Shown in pieces: positions 1-19,300 of a stretch of DNA of 64,000 nucleotides. The position numbers and the translations under genes are program-made. Origin of the DNA: Siniperca chuatsi. Lineage: Eukaryota; Chordata; Actinopteri; Centrarchiformes; Sinipercidae. How positions within the stretch are numbered: position 1 is the first letter of the stretch; every line of letters begins with the position of its first letter. The DNA lies in contig NC_058051.1 of assembly GCF_020085105.1 (NCBI RefSeq), forward strand, positions 18,078,455 through 18,142,454, written 5' to 3'. The notes beneath the pieces are model-generated. The model searched no databases. It was given only the letters and a program-made list of their open reading frames with translations, and had not been told where the DNA came from.

Positions 1-365
1 GGTCCTTGGTCTATAAATTAGGTTATGTGCCATTTTGCTTGCATCTATCAAAAACTTTCAGATCTAGAAGTCTGTAGGGCAGGTGGTGGGTGGTGATTTG
101 AAGTTGAGTAGATGTAAATGGGTTGAAATGTGCCATGATTGGAATGAAGAGAGAAAAGGTCCTTACCAGGCCAAAGACATTGGGGACATGAGAAAGAAAG
201 ACAGAAAAAAGACATAAATATAAAATAGGTTTGAATTAAGACCATTTCTATGTGGATTTTACACAGTATCGCCTACATGTAGTGCCTTGAGAGCAGTGGT
301 CAAGAAGAGTAAGTTGTGGGGTAGGGATTCATAACTTAGATGGGGTATTATTTTGTCATTTGTAG

Positions 366-513
366 TCCACATCACATTCGTGAATGCTTTCTCCCTGTCA
401 TTGGCTTGGCTCAGTTCCTTCACGCCCATATTCTGACTCAGGCGCTATGCAGGGGTATGCCTAAACTAGATTGTTTGAGATATTTTCCCAAACTGAATTA
501 CTTACCTGTACTT

Positions 514-604
<91 letters not shown>

Positions 605-889
605 CGCACGCGCAACTGTATGGTGGTTTGTTTTCTCCAGTGCAGGTCTGCATGCACTGAATGTGTGTATATTTGTGTGGGTGTGTATTAACAAGTGTCT
701 ACGTACTGTATGCATGGAAAGGCCTTCTGCGTCACTGACCTAACCCCTTGTTTTCATGCCAAAGTTACCCCTGACTGCCTCATTTTATGGCTCAGATGGG
801 TAATGGAATTAACAGCTACTCAGAGTGACATAGAGACCTTCACTTTACTGGAAGACATTGTACAATACCTAGAGGCACAATCAGGTTAA
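366..889 (+). CDS. Last two coding exons of an unidentified upstream gene
   Basis: Two exons can be joined in one frame: 366-454 and 765-889. The first follows a T-rich acceptor ending in TAG and ends at a GTATGC donor. The second follows a pyrimidine-rich acceptor ending in AAG and runs to TAA at 887-889. Together they give about 70 residues: a leucine-rich, probably helical stretch (PVIGLAQFLHAHILTQAL), then LILWLRWVMEL, then an acidic end (LLEDIVQYLEAQSG). The frame passes through the intron with matching phase, and an AATAAA lies about 530 bases downstream, which supports a real 3' gene end. I do not recognise the family. The intron contains an 85-base GT repeat. It could also be a chance open frame, so confidence is low. 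Confidence 0.35.
516..600. repeat. (GT)n microsatellite
   Basis: About 42 uninterrupted GT units, followed by a short alternating CG/CA run at 600-612. It lies in the presumed last intron of the unidentified upstream gene. It creates long cysteine-valine and threonine-histidine open frames on the two strands that are not genes. Confidence 0.97.
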
Positions 890-1420
890 ACATATGAGTT
901 TTTAGGACCTTTTTTGTGTGTACCAGAGATTCATTTGATTGTGTTAATCAGTGGGTCAAATCATGAGTGGTGTAGTTGATAAGTTGAATATTCTTTCAGA
1001 TAGATGATAGGCTTATCTTATTACTATAATGTCCATTATGTACTGTATATCTTACAAGGCCTTGTAAGGACATGTTATTGATGTGTATTTCAAGTTTGCC
1101 TTTTACTCAACTCTCCCCTTCCCCCCTTTAATGATATTTTCATTATTGTACTATTAACTTTTTATTGTTGATGTCTCTAATTTTCTTAGTATATTTTAAT
1201 CATTTTACTTAATCCTGCTGTTATGATCAGCTTATTTCAGTTAAATGATAAATTGTAACTGTAGTATTGTTTTGTTGAATTAATTGAAGGTCAAGCTTGG
1301 GGTGTAAGGCTAGAAGGTTTTGGGGGTGGGCTGCTATAGCAGTTTATATCTTTTTTTGTTTTGTTTTTTGTACTGTGACATATTAGGATTTCTGGATTTT
1401 ATTTTATTTTATTTTTTTCA

Positions 1421-1426
1421 AATAAA
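1421..1426 (+). terminator. Polyadenylation signal of the upstream gene
   Basis: AATAAA sits after a T-rich stretch and is followed within 30 bases by GT/T-rich sequence, as at a cleavage site. It closes the presumed 3' untranslated region that starts after the TAA at 889. The sequence 890-1420 is AT-rich and shows no other coding signal. Confidence 0.55.
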
Positions 1427-1449
1427 GCTGATATTAGGGTTTTCTGTTG

Positions 1450-2447
1450 TAAGGTATTTATGTGTTCTTTGATCTATTCATTCATTAATAATTACAACAA
1501 TCTTATCTATATTTCTGGCATTCATTTTCTTTCCCAAATAAAAACACTCATAACCCGTCAAAATATCTGATTCTATGATTTGATATCTGATATGAAGATT
1601 TCTACAGAAACGCATCAAATAATGCCGTGCATGTCCTCACAGTTTATCAGCCATGGGCATACTAGTTTAAGGTTGGCCTACAATCATCGTCGACATTAAT
1701 TCGCTCTCCAAGCACCAATCACATACCAGAGTCAGGTATTGGTCCCTCCCACTCTAAAATGTTGTCTTTCTGTGGCCATTTTACACTTGGTTCCCTGAAA
1801 AATATTACACTTGGTTCCCGGAAAAAATAAAACATCCTTTTCAACTGGGCTTCAACGTGACATTTAAATAACTATTGTTGGTTATATGTGGCACTGGTAA
1901 GTGTTTGTTCTATTTCACATACAACTGCAGTTGTTGTGTTTGCAACAATATTGGAGACAGTTGGACTAGCTAGCCAACGTCAGGCTAAAACAGTTAGCTT
2001 GCCCGCTAACCGCGATGACCGCCACACGTCATTGTTGAATACTCCTTTTAGGATTGTAAGGTTGTGCATGTGCATTACACACACACGTTTATTAGTGATG
2101 CACGGTTATGCCTCTGTTTGTTTATTTGTGGCTTTTGATGAGTAGTTTGTAAAGCAGTGACTAAGGTGATCGTTCAAAGTTGGAGATGTCTGCAGTATTC
2201 CAAAATGCAGCTAACCTGGTGACAGAACTAAGACAATGCTACCTGCCTCTGGGCTTTATGTAAAGTAGTCGGTTTTGACTCTGTTTCTAAAAGACAAGGT
2301 ATGTAGTCAGTCTTCAAAGTTTACTGTGATCTTCCTGATTATTTCTTGTCATTCAAAAGAGTAAATTGCTGATGTACTTCCAGGGTATCTAATGCTGTAA
2401 CCAAATAGAAAAAGGACAGAGACTAGGAGCAGAATCAGTGGATCAGC
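1450..2447 (+). promoter_or_regulatory. Presumed promoter and 5' untranslated region of rbm10
   Basis: No coding exon is seen here. The stretch 1970-2030 is richer in CpG than its surroundings. A non-coding exon probably ends near 2299, where AAG is followed by GTATGT, and a second begins near 2384 after an acceptor ending in TTCCAG and runs into the start codon at 2448. The transcription start cannot be placed from sequence alone. Confidence 0.4.
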
Positions 2448-11477
<9,030 letters not shown>

Positions 11478-12421
11478 ACCCTCACCCTGAAATCTCAACT
11501 TCCTGACCCAGACAGGACAATGACGAAGCCTAGCACGCAACACTTCATCATTAACATCATATAGACATCTGTAGATAAACTTGTTAATATTGGTTTGACA
11601 TCGCAATTACCTCAACAGTGGTAATACACTCACGAACTGATCCTGTAGCAGTGAATGTCAGGATATTGCACAGAATGCACTTTTTTGCTTTCTTCCTGAA
11701 TGATGCAGTTTTGAGTTCTCCCTTGCTTCAGAGCTTGTGTGTCATAAACAAGCTTTATGTGGTTGGGAAACATTTGCCGTTGGAAAATGAAAGATCAATA
11801 TAGATCTTTATGGCAGCAAATGGGATTTTCTAATATTACTGTCTATGCACCATATATTTTTTTAATTTAATGCTATATGCCTTGTCATTCAGTGAATGAC
11901 TGATCTGGGCATGAACTGTGTACACATTTTAGAAGAGACTGGCCTCATGAACTGGAGAGGATCACACTAACAGTGTGTAGATGAAAAGTGTCTCAGTTTG
12001 GCATAATGCAGGTATGAATTCACAATGTATTACATAGTTATCGCTGGAGAAAGTTATTTTCTATTTCTGTATTGTTCAATAATGTGACTGTTTCATCAAG
12101 CTCATGTAAATTAATTCAGAATAACACATTTTCATCATTATCGATTATTGATGTCTTGTATGAGCAAGAGTAGCTAATATTTCGACATTTTTACCTTGAA
12201 ATTTCCAAAGCTGTGTTTTTGCAAATCGGTGGTTAAAAAAGAGGAATATAATGAAAGTCTTGTAATGAGGTCTCTAATGCAACATCTTGGCCTGCAGAAG
12301 TTTGTTTGCCCCCTCAAATGAGTCCTCTACACACCTGTGCTCATGTTGCGGCTGTTTAGTTTCCATGGCAACATCACCAAATACGGTTCTCGGTTTGCTC
12401 GATGGGATCATCAGAAATAAA
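11478..12421 (+). other. rbm10 3' untranslated region
   Basis: AT-rich sequence after the rbm10 stop codon with no further coding exon. I searched it by eye in all + frames for the missing G-patch (a GW-EGSGLG-like motif) and found none. An AATAAA at 12416-12421 is the clearest possible polyadenylation signal, but it is only 330 bases before the lrrc23 start codon, so an earlier non-standard signal may be used. Confidence 0.5.
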
Positions 12422-12745
12422 CTGAAGTTAGTTTTATCAACGAGTTAACACTAGCTAACCTCTATTTCTTAAGTTTACTTAGTAAGTTAACGTTGATTGT
12501 TACATTTCGGTTACTTTATAACGGTTATAATGTAAAGTTACAAAGGTGAACTCAGTTTAACGGGTTAGCTAGCTAACTTACTGTAACTCGGCAGGCCAAT
12601 CACATAAAGTACTAACTAGCTCAGCTAACCCAGTCAGTTCAGTCAGTTCATTATTAACAAACCATTATTATCTGCTTGTCAGATAGCAACTAGTCCGTTG
12701 TAGTGAACCGCTAGTTTTTGTGAAAACAAGCCAAATTGACCCAGA

Positions 12746-15158
12746 ATGTCTGAGATGGACGAAGATGTAGTCTTGTCGGACGTAGAGGGAGAGGAAGAAA
12801 CGCACCGAGGATTTGGAGAGGACAAGAAGGTATAGTTACCAGAGTGATAACTTCTGAAGAAATATAACATTAGACAACGAATCACGCCGTTAGCATAACA
12901 ATATTTGCCTAATTTTTGCATATAGTCGTTACCTGGAAGTTGGACTAGTCAGTTTCGTGCAGTTTAACGTTATATTAAATCACAATAATTTTTACAACAA
13001 CAGTGTCACAGTAGGTTGGTTTAAACAGGTAGAATAAACAAAGTCACTCTACTATTCCCTTAAAAATTCCAGGTCTCATCCCTTTACCTACCCAAACAAG
13101 TCTTGGTTAACCACGTGTAAAATGTGAAATGCATTACATATTTGTTTGGGAGTATGCACCATTTAACCCAAAACATTAAGTTAAAGGACGGGGTCTCTAG
13201 AAGGGGACTGTATTACCTCCTTATAAAACTATAGCGTGTGTAGCCATATATTAACGTTTAACCACGAGTAAAGAGATTATTTTGGTGGGTCTTGTAGTAC
13301 ATTGAATCCCCTGTGAGTTAGTACCACCAACAATTTGGACAAATATAGTCCTTTGATATCTTCCCTCTTACAGGTACAGGCTTGCCATTTGACCCAAGAA
13401 ACCATAAACCAGGGGCTCTCATTACTGTGCCAAACAGGAAATGGACTTGCACACGCATTTGTCAAACTGGACCTAAAAGACAAGTAAGTAGGCAAAAATA
13501 CATGCAAAGTAAAACTGGCTGCCTTTGCCCTGTAACTTTTAAGTTCAGGTTATTCTCCTTTATTTGTGGCTTCTCTTTGATTTTATACTAATTTTCCCTT
13601 TGTCATCACTGTACTCCTCAGAGGACTGAATGACATAGGTGCAATCAGCCGTTATATTCACATTCGTTTTCTGGATGTATCCAACAACCACCTTACTGAT
13701 CTTTCTCCTCTGGCATCTCTGACCCAGCTGCTCTGGCTGAAGGCAAGGATCTCTCTTCTTTATTCGTTTAGAAAAGCACATCTCTGGGGCCGTCAGCATC
13801 ATTCACTCTAACTGATGGTAAATCTTGAATGCAACTGTTCTTCTGTAGGTTGACAGTAATGCTGTGGCATGCTTCAAAGGGCAACCTTTTGCTCAGTTGA
13901 CGTACCTGCAGTGGCTGAGTATGGCAGTGAACCAGCTAACAGACCTGGATGGCCTGGTCGGGCCTGCCTTGGAGAGTCTCAATCTTACAGGTTGGTCTGT
14001 TGGTTTTATGTCAGGATAAGTGGCGTGTCTATGATACCATGTGAATGACATATGATGATGTATTAACCCAGTCCAGAGTTTCCTAAAGTGAGGTCAGTCA
14101 AATAAGGAATAGTTAACTATCACTATTTTTTTTTAAGTTAGGGAAGTGATAACAAGACATAGGGGTGGTTTATTTGATTAGAAGGGGGTTAACTATCCCA
14201 TGTGTTATCATTCAGTCTTATGTATAACAAACTGTTATCCATCAGCTATATTTTAATCAAATATCTGGTGCCTAATATATATTTTTGGAAAGGCCTTGAC
14301 ATGACATTTTGGAACCTCTCTGGCAGGTAACGGTATTCAGAGAGTCAGTGGTCTTCAGAGTGGCTGTTTTGCCAACCTGGTGACTCTAGAACTCAGGGGA
14401 AACCACTTGGATACCACTGATGGCATCAACCTTCCGAATCTGCGGCAATTATATCTGGTAATAAAAGTACCCTGCTTTGGTTAATATCACTAACACACTT
14501 GATGAGGTAATGACCCATAGAACAGATTGCCTGTAATTATTCTTGCTCTCCGTTCAGGCCCAAAACGTTATCAAACACCTGGAGGGTTTAGAGAGGTTAG
14601 AGCGCCTCACCACCCTTCACCTTCGAGACAACCAGCTAGATACTCTGGATGGCCTCAGCCCCAACATGAAGTGTCTCCAATACCTCAATGTCAGGTACAC
14701 ACTTGAATTACAACAGGACAGATCAGAGTCGTAATGTTGGTTTCCATCATCAATTCAGTAAAATACCAAATAAAATTTTACACCCCAGATTATATATCCC
14801 ATATACTTCTGTCTGTGTCTCTCTCCCTTAGAGGCAATGCAGTCTTAGATGAGAATGCCCTGCAATGCCTCAGGCTTGTGTCAAAAACTCTGCGAGCTTT
14901 GGTCCTTTCTGAGAATCCTCTGGTGGAAATGACAGACTACCGGCTGAGTGTACTGATTCTCCTGCCACAGCTGGAGCGACTTGACAAAGATCCTGTCTCC
15001 CCTGAGGAGATGACTGAGGCCCTGGAGAGAATCAAGGTAAAGCTAAGAAACTTCTAACTTTGTGGCATGGTCAGACAAAAACTGCTCCTTTGCTGGTTGT
15101 TCTAATGACATGTATGTCATTTCAGGAACTTAAAGAAGAGGAAATATCAAAGCCATAA
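12746..15158 (+). CDS. lrrc23: Leucine-rich repeat-containing protein 23 (radial spoke protein)
   Basis: Eight coding exons: 12746-12829, 13374-13483, 13622-13742, 13849-13990, 14327-14457, 14558-14694, 14832-15036, 15126-15158. They give about 320 residues against 343 in human. The protein opens with an acidic segment (SDVEGEEE), followed by repeated leucine-rich units with the LxxLxLxxN pattern, such as IRFLDVSNNHLTDL, LESLNLTGN and LTTLHLRDNQLDTL, and a capping region with LLPQLERLDKD, then a short charged tail ending in KP. The pattern fits LRRC23, a component of the third radial spoke of motile cilia and sperm flagella. Exon 3 ends with AAG followed by GCAAGG, a GC donor, before a normal AG acceptor. 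The ATG at 12746 is the only one that joins the acidic leader to the repeats. A polyadenylation signal lies at 15365. Confidence 0.9.
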
Positions 15159-15364
15159 GATTTGCAATGATGGCCAAAATGAGGAAGTGTTTGACTTCTT
15201 TGAAAACACAGGTTTGGTGTGTATAGGTGGGTGATTGTGACTGTGTTGTATGAAACAAATTGTATATCTTGATAGAGTATCTTGTATGATGCACTTTGTA
15301 TCATCCGTAAATTTGGGTTGCTTGTCATGTTCTTACACTATTACAGCAAATCTATTTTTTCAAC

Positions 15365-15370
15365 AATAAA
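15365..15370 (+). terminator. Polyadenylation signal of lrrc23
   Basis: AATAAA about 207 bases after the lrrc23 stop codon, in AT-rich sequence. It gives a short 3' untranslated region. Confidence 0.65.
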
Positions 15371-15399
15371 ATTTTGAAAATGTTATTTGTGATGCATCC

Positions 15400-16322
15400 A
15401 ATAACATGTACAAATGCAGATTATCAGCTAGATTTACAAAGCAATGTGTCAGTGACTCAGGAATAAGAAATGAGGGAGTATTTTAACCTTTTGTTGCTGG
15501 CCAAACTGTCCTGTGTTTCCCTGAGTAAGGATGAGAGGGCAAAATCTGCCACCATTTCCCTGTTGGCAGCCATCCAGCTGCAGCTTTAAAGGGACAGTGA
15601 CATGAGCTGGATATGTGTGGAAAAAAATCAACGTATGCATACTGGGTTGTACTGTCCACATATTGTATCAAATAATGCAATCGTTTCTGATTATTACTAG
15701 TAATCTGAAGTTGTCAGTAGTATCTCCACATCTCACCATCACACAGTTGCCACAACCAGGAAGTCAGCTTTCCACCTCACTGAAAATACTGTATATTTTA
15801 TTATTATTATTATTCATAAGTCGTGGGTGCAATTTCTGTCGTTGTATTGCCTTATCATTTTACAACAAAGCCGTATAACTACCTACATTTCTCCACATTG
15901 TGGCTACCTGTAAAGATACTCGTGTTTTAGGGCCTATGTCCATACATTGGCGATTTGTTAATGAAAAAAAAGGAAATGATAACAACGCACTGACCTCAGA
16001 CAAATAACTTACATTTCTTTCTATACTCTGCCTCAGATCTTTTATCTTTCATGAGCTGAACAGCACCCGTGAAAGCAGCATCTCCTGCGCAATTTACAGT
16101 AAAACTGTTCCTCCAATGGTTGGATTAGGTGGGAGTGGCTGTAGAAGACACATAAATCCCCCTTCTCTGACGTTTGTCCTCCTCCTCCTCGGTTGTACTT
16201 TTACCGGGCAGCTAGCAGCGGCGTAGCATTGAATTTACGACACTGGGAAGCAGCTGTGTGGCCGAAATAACCAAAATTAACTTTTCAAGCGGACGCGGTT
16301 GTCAATAAATAATCCAGAAACC
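15400..16322 (+). promoter_or_regulatory. Intergenic region with the presumed tkt promoter
   Basis: No gene is seen at 15400-16100. The last 200 bases (16130-16322) become richer in GC and CpG, contain a TGACGT half-site (a cyclic-AMP-element-like motif) near 16169 and a pyrimidine-rich block near 16180, and lead directly into the tkt start codon. The 5' untranslated region is therefore probably short and continuous with coding exon 1. Confidence 0.4.
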
Positions 16323-19300
16323 ATGACTAGCTACCACAAACCCGATGAAAAAACTCTGCAGGGGCTGAAAGACTGTGCTAACAAGCTCAGGATCCACTCC
16401 ATCAAGGCAACATGCGCCTCAAACTCGGGGTAAGTTATTTAAAGTTGTGTTAGCTGGAATTATTTAATATCACACGGCTACATATGAAGAAAATATGTAC
16501 ATGTTGAAACGTCACTGTAGCAGACGCACGTTTTACCTGCGGGGCCCAGTTGCACGTGTTGCAGATTATCTTCACGCGGTAGAAAACGTAGCCACATCAG
16601 ACGGCTAGCAAGTAATTATGCAAACGGTTTCATAAACGTTTAAAGTTACTTTGGGAGTTACGTTTGTCTTGAGTCTACAGTCTACGCTAAAACTAGCATA
16701 AGATAGCAATTTGTGGACTTTTATGGACGCTGAAATACTACACCAATAAACACCAATGGCAGCGTTAGTATAGATAGTTGGGTTGTCTACGGTCGGTGCA
16801 AGCTAGCTGAGAATTCAGGCTTTCGAATAACTTACTTACTAGTCAAGTAGCTTGTCATTGATTAGCTCCGACTTGCTTTCACTAGCTAGCTAACAAGAAA
16901 TCACATGACCATGCGAAAGGATATATCTCATGGTCAGTTTGATGTTGTAAATTTAAAGTTGCAGCTGCGTCCTGAAATGCCAGACAGAGACACAAATGCA
17001 CATAAATTGAATTGCTTTCAGGAAATCTGTGTCAAGTATGATAACCTCAAAAATGGCTAGTCAAAAGGGCACATGTGGTAAGCGAGAATAGTTTCCAACG
17101 TTTCCTTGTTGCGTGGGGTGTAACTTTATATCTTCTGTGATCTAGAGATTATGGCTGCACTTTGCCTTTCTACTATTGTCAGGATTACGATTAGGTCTAT
17201 ACATCTGTGTACACATCCAAAACTAAAACCACAATGTACTTAGTATCAGAAATGCATGTAAATGAAATAAGGCGTTTTGGATGCCTCTCAATTTGCATTA
17301 ATTAGCTGGCTGTCACATGAACCATCATGCCTATCTGTGATAGTAGTTTGTATAGGGAGGACAGTTTTGAATTAAAACATCTCCCCCGCCAGCCCGCCAG
17401 CCAGCCCGCCAGCCAGCCAGCCCGCCAGCCCGCCAGCCATTTAGCTTGTCACAGAAAATAGATTCCTGTAACATTTTTGTGTAATGTTGTTTTTATGCAT
17501 GTTTCATAGCATCCAGAATCAGAACAGTGGTGAAAAATTAGCAGGATTTTTAAATATGCATTCAAGGACCACACCTCCCCTTTTTTAAATTTTATATATT
17601 ATATGTAGCATCTATCAATCACTTGGCCAGCTACATCACATTTAGATTGTCCCCATAGTCACCAACCCACTTTCACTATATTGGCATTGCATCCTCAAGA
17701 AATCTGGCATTGTCATTTTGACCTTGAGGCAAGTCCAACTTCATAAAAGGAAGTGTTTGTTGGTAGACGTGTGTTGTTTTTTTTTTTTTTTTTTTTTTTC
17801 AGTTGTCAACTGACAGGAAATGGATTAATTCTATTCAGCATGTCCTGACTATCAGGCATCTCATGTTCTGATACTGCTGTCTCCCTTAACAAAGGAGGTC
17901 TGAGTTTTGACACCCTGCTTTCAACACATGTTCATTATTTATCTGAAATGGAACATGACACTTGAGGAGCTGATTGCTTTTATTATGGCTTATGAATTTA
18001 CTTCAGTTTATTTCTCAGCAGGTTATCGCTCAACAGAAGGACAAGGGGTAAACACAGCACTGGGTTTATTTATTATAAAATGTGACCATGATGTGTGTTT
18101 GAATAAGATAAGTCTGTTTCCAGCATGGTTAAAATGATGCCATTTGGATCTTAACCCACATAGGGAAGCTGAGATGCTGTTGAGTAATGTGGGATTTCTA
18201 AACATGTCTATTACAATACTTGGACCACTATGCAGCAACTAACAGTTTCACAAGTTTGCTTATCATTTTTATTATAAAGGCTCTGGAGTGTGGCAACATA
18301 ACAGATGTGATAATGTTACAGATTAACAATCTATTGACAAGTGGTATTCCTAGTTTCTCTTTTTAAAAGGATCATTGCTTGCCGAGATTATCCTTTTTAG
18401 AATGACTGACTGATTGTGTTACACAAGTGGTTGTTCTTGTCAAACTTAAACTAAAGGTAAGAATTCCTGAATGTAGCAACACATGCATGTATGTGCATGG
18501 TGTGTGGACTTTATCTTTTTTTTTTTTTTTTTTCCAAATAATGGCATTTTTACCGTGAACGGTTATCAACAGGCTGTCTCTATTTTTCTCTCCTCAGTCA
18601 CCCCACATCATGCTGCAGTGCAGCAGAGCTCATGTCTGTGCTCTTCTTCCACACCATGCGCTATAAAGCAGATGACCCTCGTAACCAGTGTAACGATCGC
18701 TTTGTGCTCTCAAAGGTTGGCATACATTTCTTTGTTTGAGATAGATTGATGTTCTTTAGGTGGTCAGCACACCCGAGATGTGGTAACACCATTGTTGTCT
18801 CCTGTCTCCCCCCCCCGTCACTAGGGTCATGCTGCACCTGTCCTGTATGCTGCCTGGGCAGAAGCGGGTTTCGTTAAGGAGTCTGATCTGCTGAATCTGC
18901 GCAAGATTGAGTGTGACCTGGAGGGCCACCCCACACCTGTAAGTCAAGAATGCTGAGTTGCTTCTCTGGTGTCGATCTGTCCTTGGAGAACAGAAAGAAT
19001 ACCATGTACAAGTCATGTTTTATCTAGTATAACTATTTCTCTCCCCCCCTTCTTTTCCCCTCTTTCCTATTCACCAGAAACTGGAGTTTGTTGATGTGGC
19101 TACAGGATCTCTGGGACAGGGTCTCGGAGCTGCATGTGGGATGGCCTACACTGGCAAACACTTTGACAAATCAAGGTGAGTATGTATACAAAAACTATAT
19201 GGATTCATTAAGAGGTTCAAAGACTTGCTTTAATCCTGCTTATTAGAACTGGTATATGGTGATCTGGAGCATTAGTCTGAAGAGCATACATACAAGAGCC

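Noticed and set aside
512-743. Open frames of repeated Cys-Val and Thr-His on both strands
   Set aside because: They are simple translations of the GT microsatellite.
18372-18569. Minus-strand frame with a lysine run
   Set aside because: Produced by the poly-T tract in tkt intron 1.
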